A stretch of 64,000 nucleotides of DNA from Megalopta genalis (lineage: Eukaryota > Arthropoda > Insecta > Hymenoptera > Halictidae). The position numbers and the translations under genes were made by a program. The stretch covers positions 310,001 through 374,000 of the forward strand of contig NW_027476168.1 in the NCBI RefSeq assembly GCF_051020955.1, given 5' to 3'. This document shows positions 63,960-64,000 of the stretch, one piece after another. The notes under the pieces are model-generated. The model had not been told where the DNA came from, searched no databases, and saw only the letters and a list, made by a program, of their open reading frames with translations. Position 1 is the first letter of the stretch. The number at the start of each line of letters is the position of its first letter.

Positions 63960-64000
63960 AAATCCATGCGAAACAAATGATTTAGCTTCAAATGAATGCG

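Larger units (their letters stand above)
1..64000 (+). repeat. 30-bp satellite array filling the whole window
   Basis: Every stretch reads as a 30-bp monomer in one orientation. The conserved part is TTTAGCTTCAAATC, a variable base, then ATGCGA. The variable tail takes forms such as AACAAATGATTTA, TGTAGAAGGTTTA, TATAAGTGATATA, TATACATTATTTA, AACTAACGAGTTA and AGGACAAGGCTTA. I followed the position of GCTTCAAAT along the whole window: it moves only at 76 off-length monomers, and the summed shifts (+3) match the start and end phases. I saw no inverted monomer and no insertion of unrelated DNA. No boundary is visible, so the true array is longer than 64 kb. That this is non-coding heterochromatic satellite of a eukaryote is inference from size and structure. 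Confidence 0.97.

Noticed and set aside
1..64000. CRISPR array (30-bp repeats)
   Set aside because: There are no unique spacers: the repeat follows itself directly, and the variable tails belong to a small set of recurring classes.
1..64000. Many protein-coding genes on both strands
   Set aside because: All ORFs are in-phase readings of the 30-bp unit. They overlap on both strands, break at propagated stops and 29/31-bp monomers, rarely have ATG on the plus strand, and contain no non-repeat domain.
1..64000. CENP-B box or telomere-type repeats
   Set aside because: I saw neither a CENP-B-like TTCG....CGGGA motif nor TTAGGG- or TTTAGGG-like short tandem runs; TTTAGCTTC only resembles the latter superficially.
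1..64000. Transposon insertion, tRNA, rRNA or other RNA gene
   Set aside because: Following the 30-bp phase through the window leaves no gap large enough for foreign sequence; the largest irregular unit is 33 bp.
1..64000. Nucleosome-length design (five monomers = 150 bp)
   Set aside because: 150-bp units do occur, but HOR lengths follow exchange events more than a nucleosome ladder, and sequence alone gives no support for phasing.

Overview
The window is one uninterrupted satellite DNA array. All 64,000 bases consist of a 30-bp monomer repeated head to tail about 2,130 times in a single orientation, and both window edges fall inside the array. I see no gene I would defend, no RNA gene, no mobile element and no unique flanking DNA. 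Base composition is AT-rich (about 35% GC, counted on the two commonest monomer forms). Arrays this long with nested higher-order repeats (HORs) are typical of eukaryotic heterochromatin (pericentromeric, subtelomeric or interstitial). I do not recognise the satellite family, so I do not name a species.

Each monomer has a conserved part running across the monomer join (TTTAGCTTCAAATC, one variable base, then ATGCGA) and a variable tail of about 10-12 bases. Tails fall into recurring classes, and the classes follow each other in a fixed order, giving a two-monomer (60-bp) alternation, cassettes of 5, 9 and 16 monomers (150, 270 and 480 bp), and HORs of about 0.9 to 5 kb. By my count only 76 monomers differ from 30 bp: 36 of 31 bp, 37 of 29 bp, one of 28 bp and two of 33 bp. 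Most are copies of two old events.

Layout. (1) 1-24,520: strongly homogenised HOR domain with copy lengths 3478, 3958, 4108, 5065, 1021 and 3719 bp, whose differences are whole numbers of monomers apart from a few off-length units. (2) 24,071-29,100: shorter tandem duplications of 450 and 1171 bp. (3) 29,100-38,200: older, more mixed array with a 1.4-1.5 kb pair. (4) 38,246-53,400: interleaved segmental copies spaced 4799, 7560/7470, 5432/5161 and, reaching back to 35 kb, 17,372 bp. (5) 53,401-58,471: a 1.56-kb segment repeated 3513 bp downstream, carrying the most irregular monomers of the window. (6) 58,668-64,000: 270-bp nine-monomer units inside a near-identical 1440-bp (then 1590-bp) HOR.

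Reading frames. Because 30 is a multiple of 3, any frame free of stops in the consensus stays open for long stretches; three of six frames are open here, about what chance predicts. The resulting ORFs (up to 400 codons) read as cysteine-bearing decapeptides on the plus strand and as DLKLN-type decapeptides on the minus strand. They are broken by stop codons and 29/31-bp monomers that are themselves copied with the HORs, so I treat them as by-products of the repeat. The interest lies in the repeat grammar, the exchange junctions and the pattern of homogenisation.
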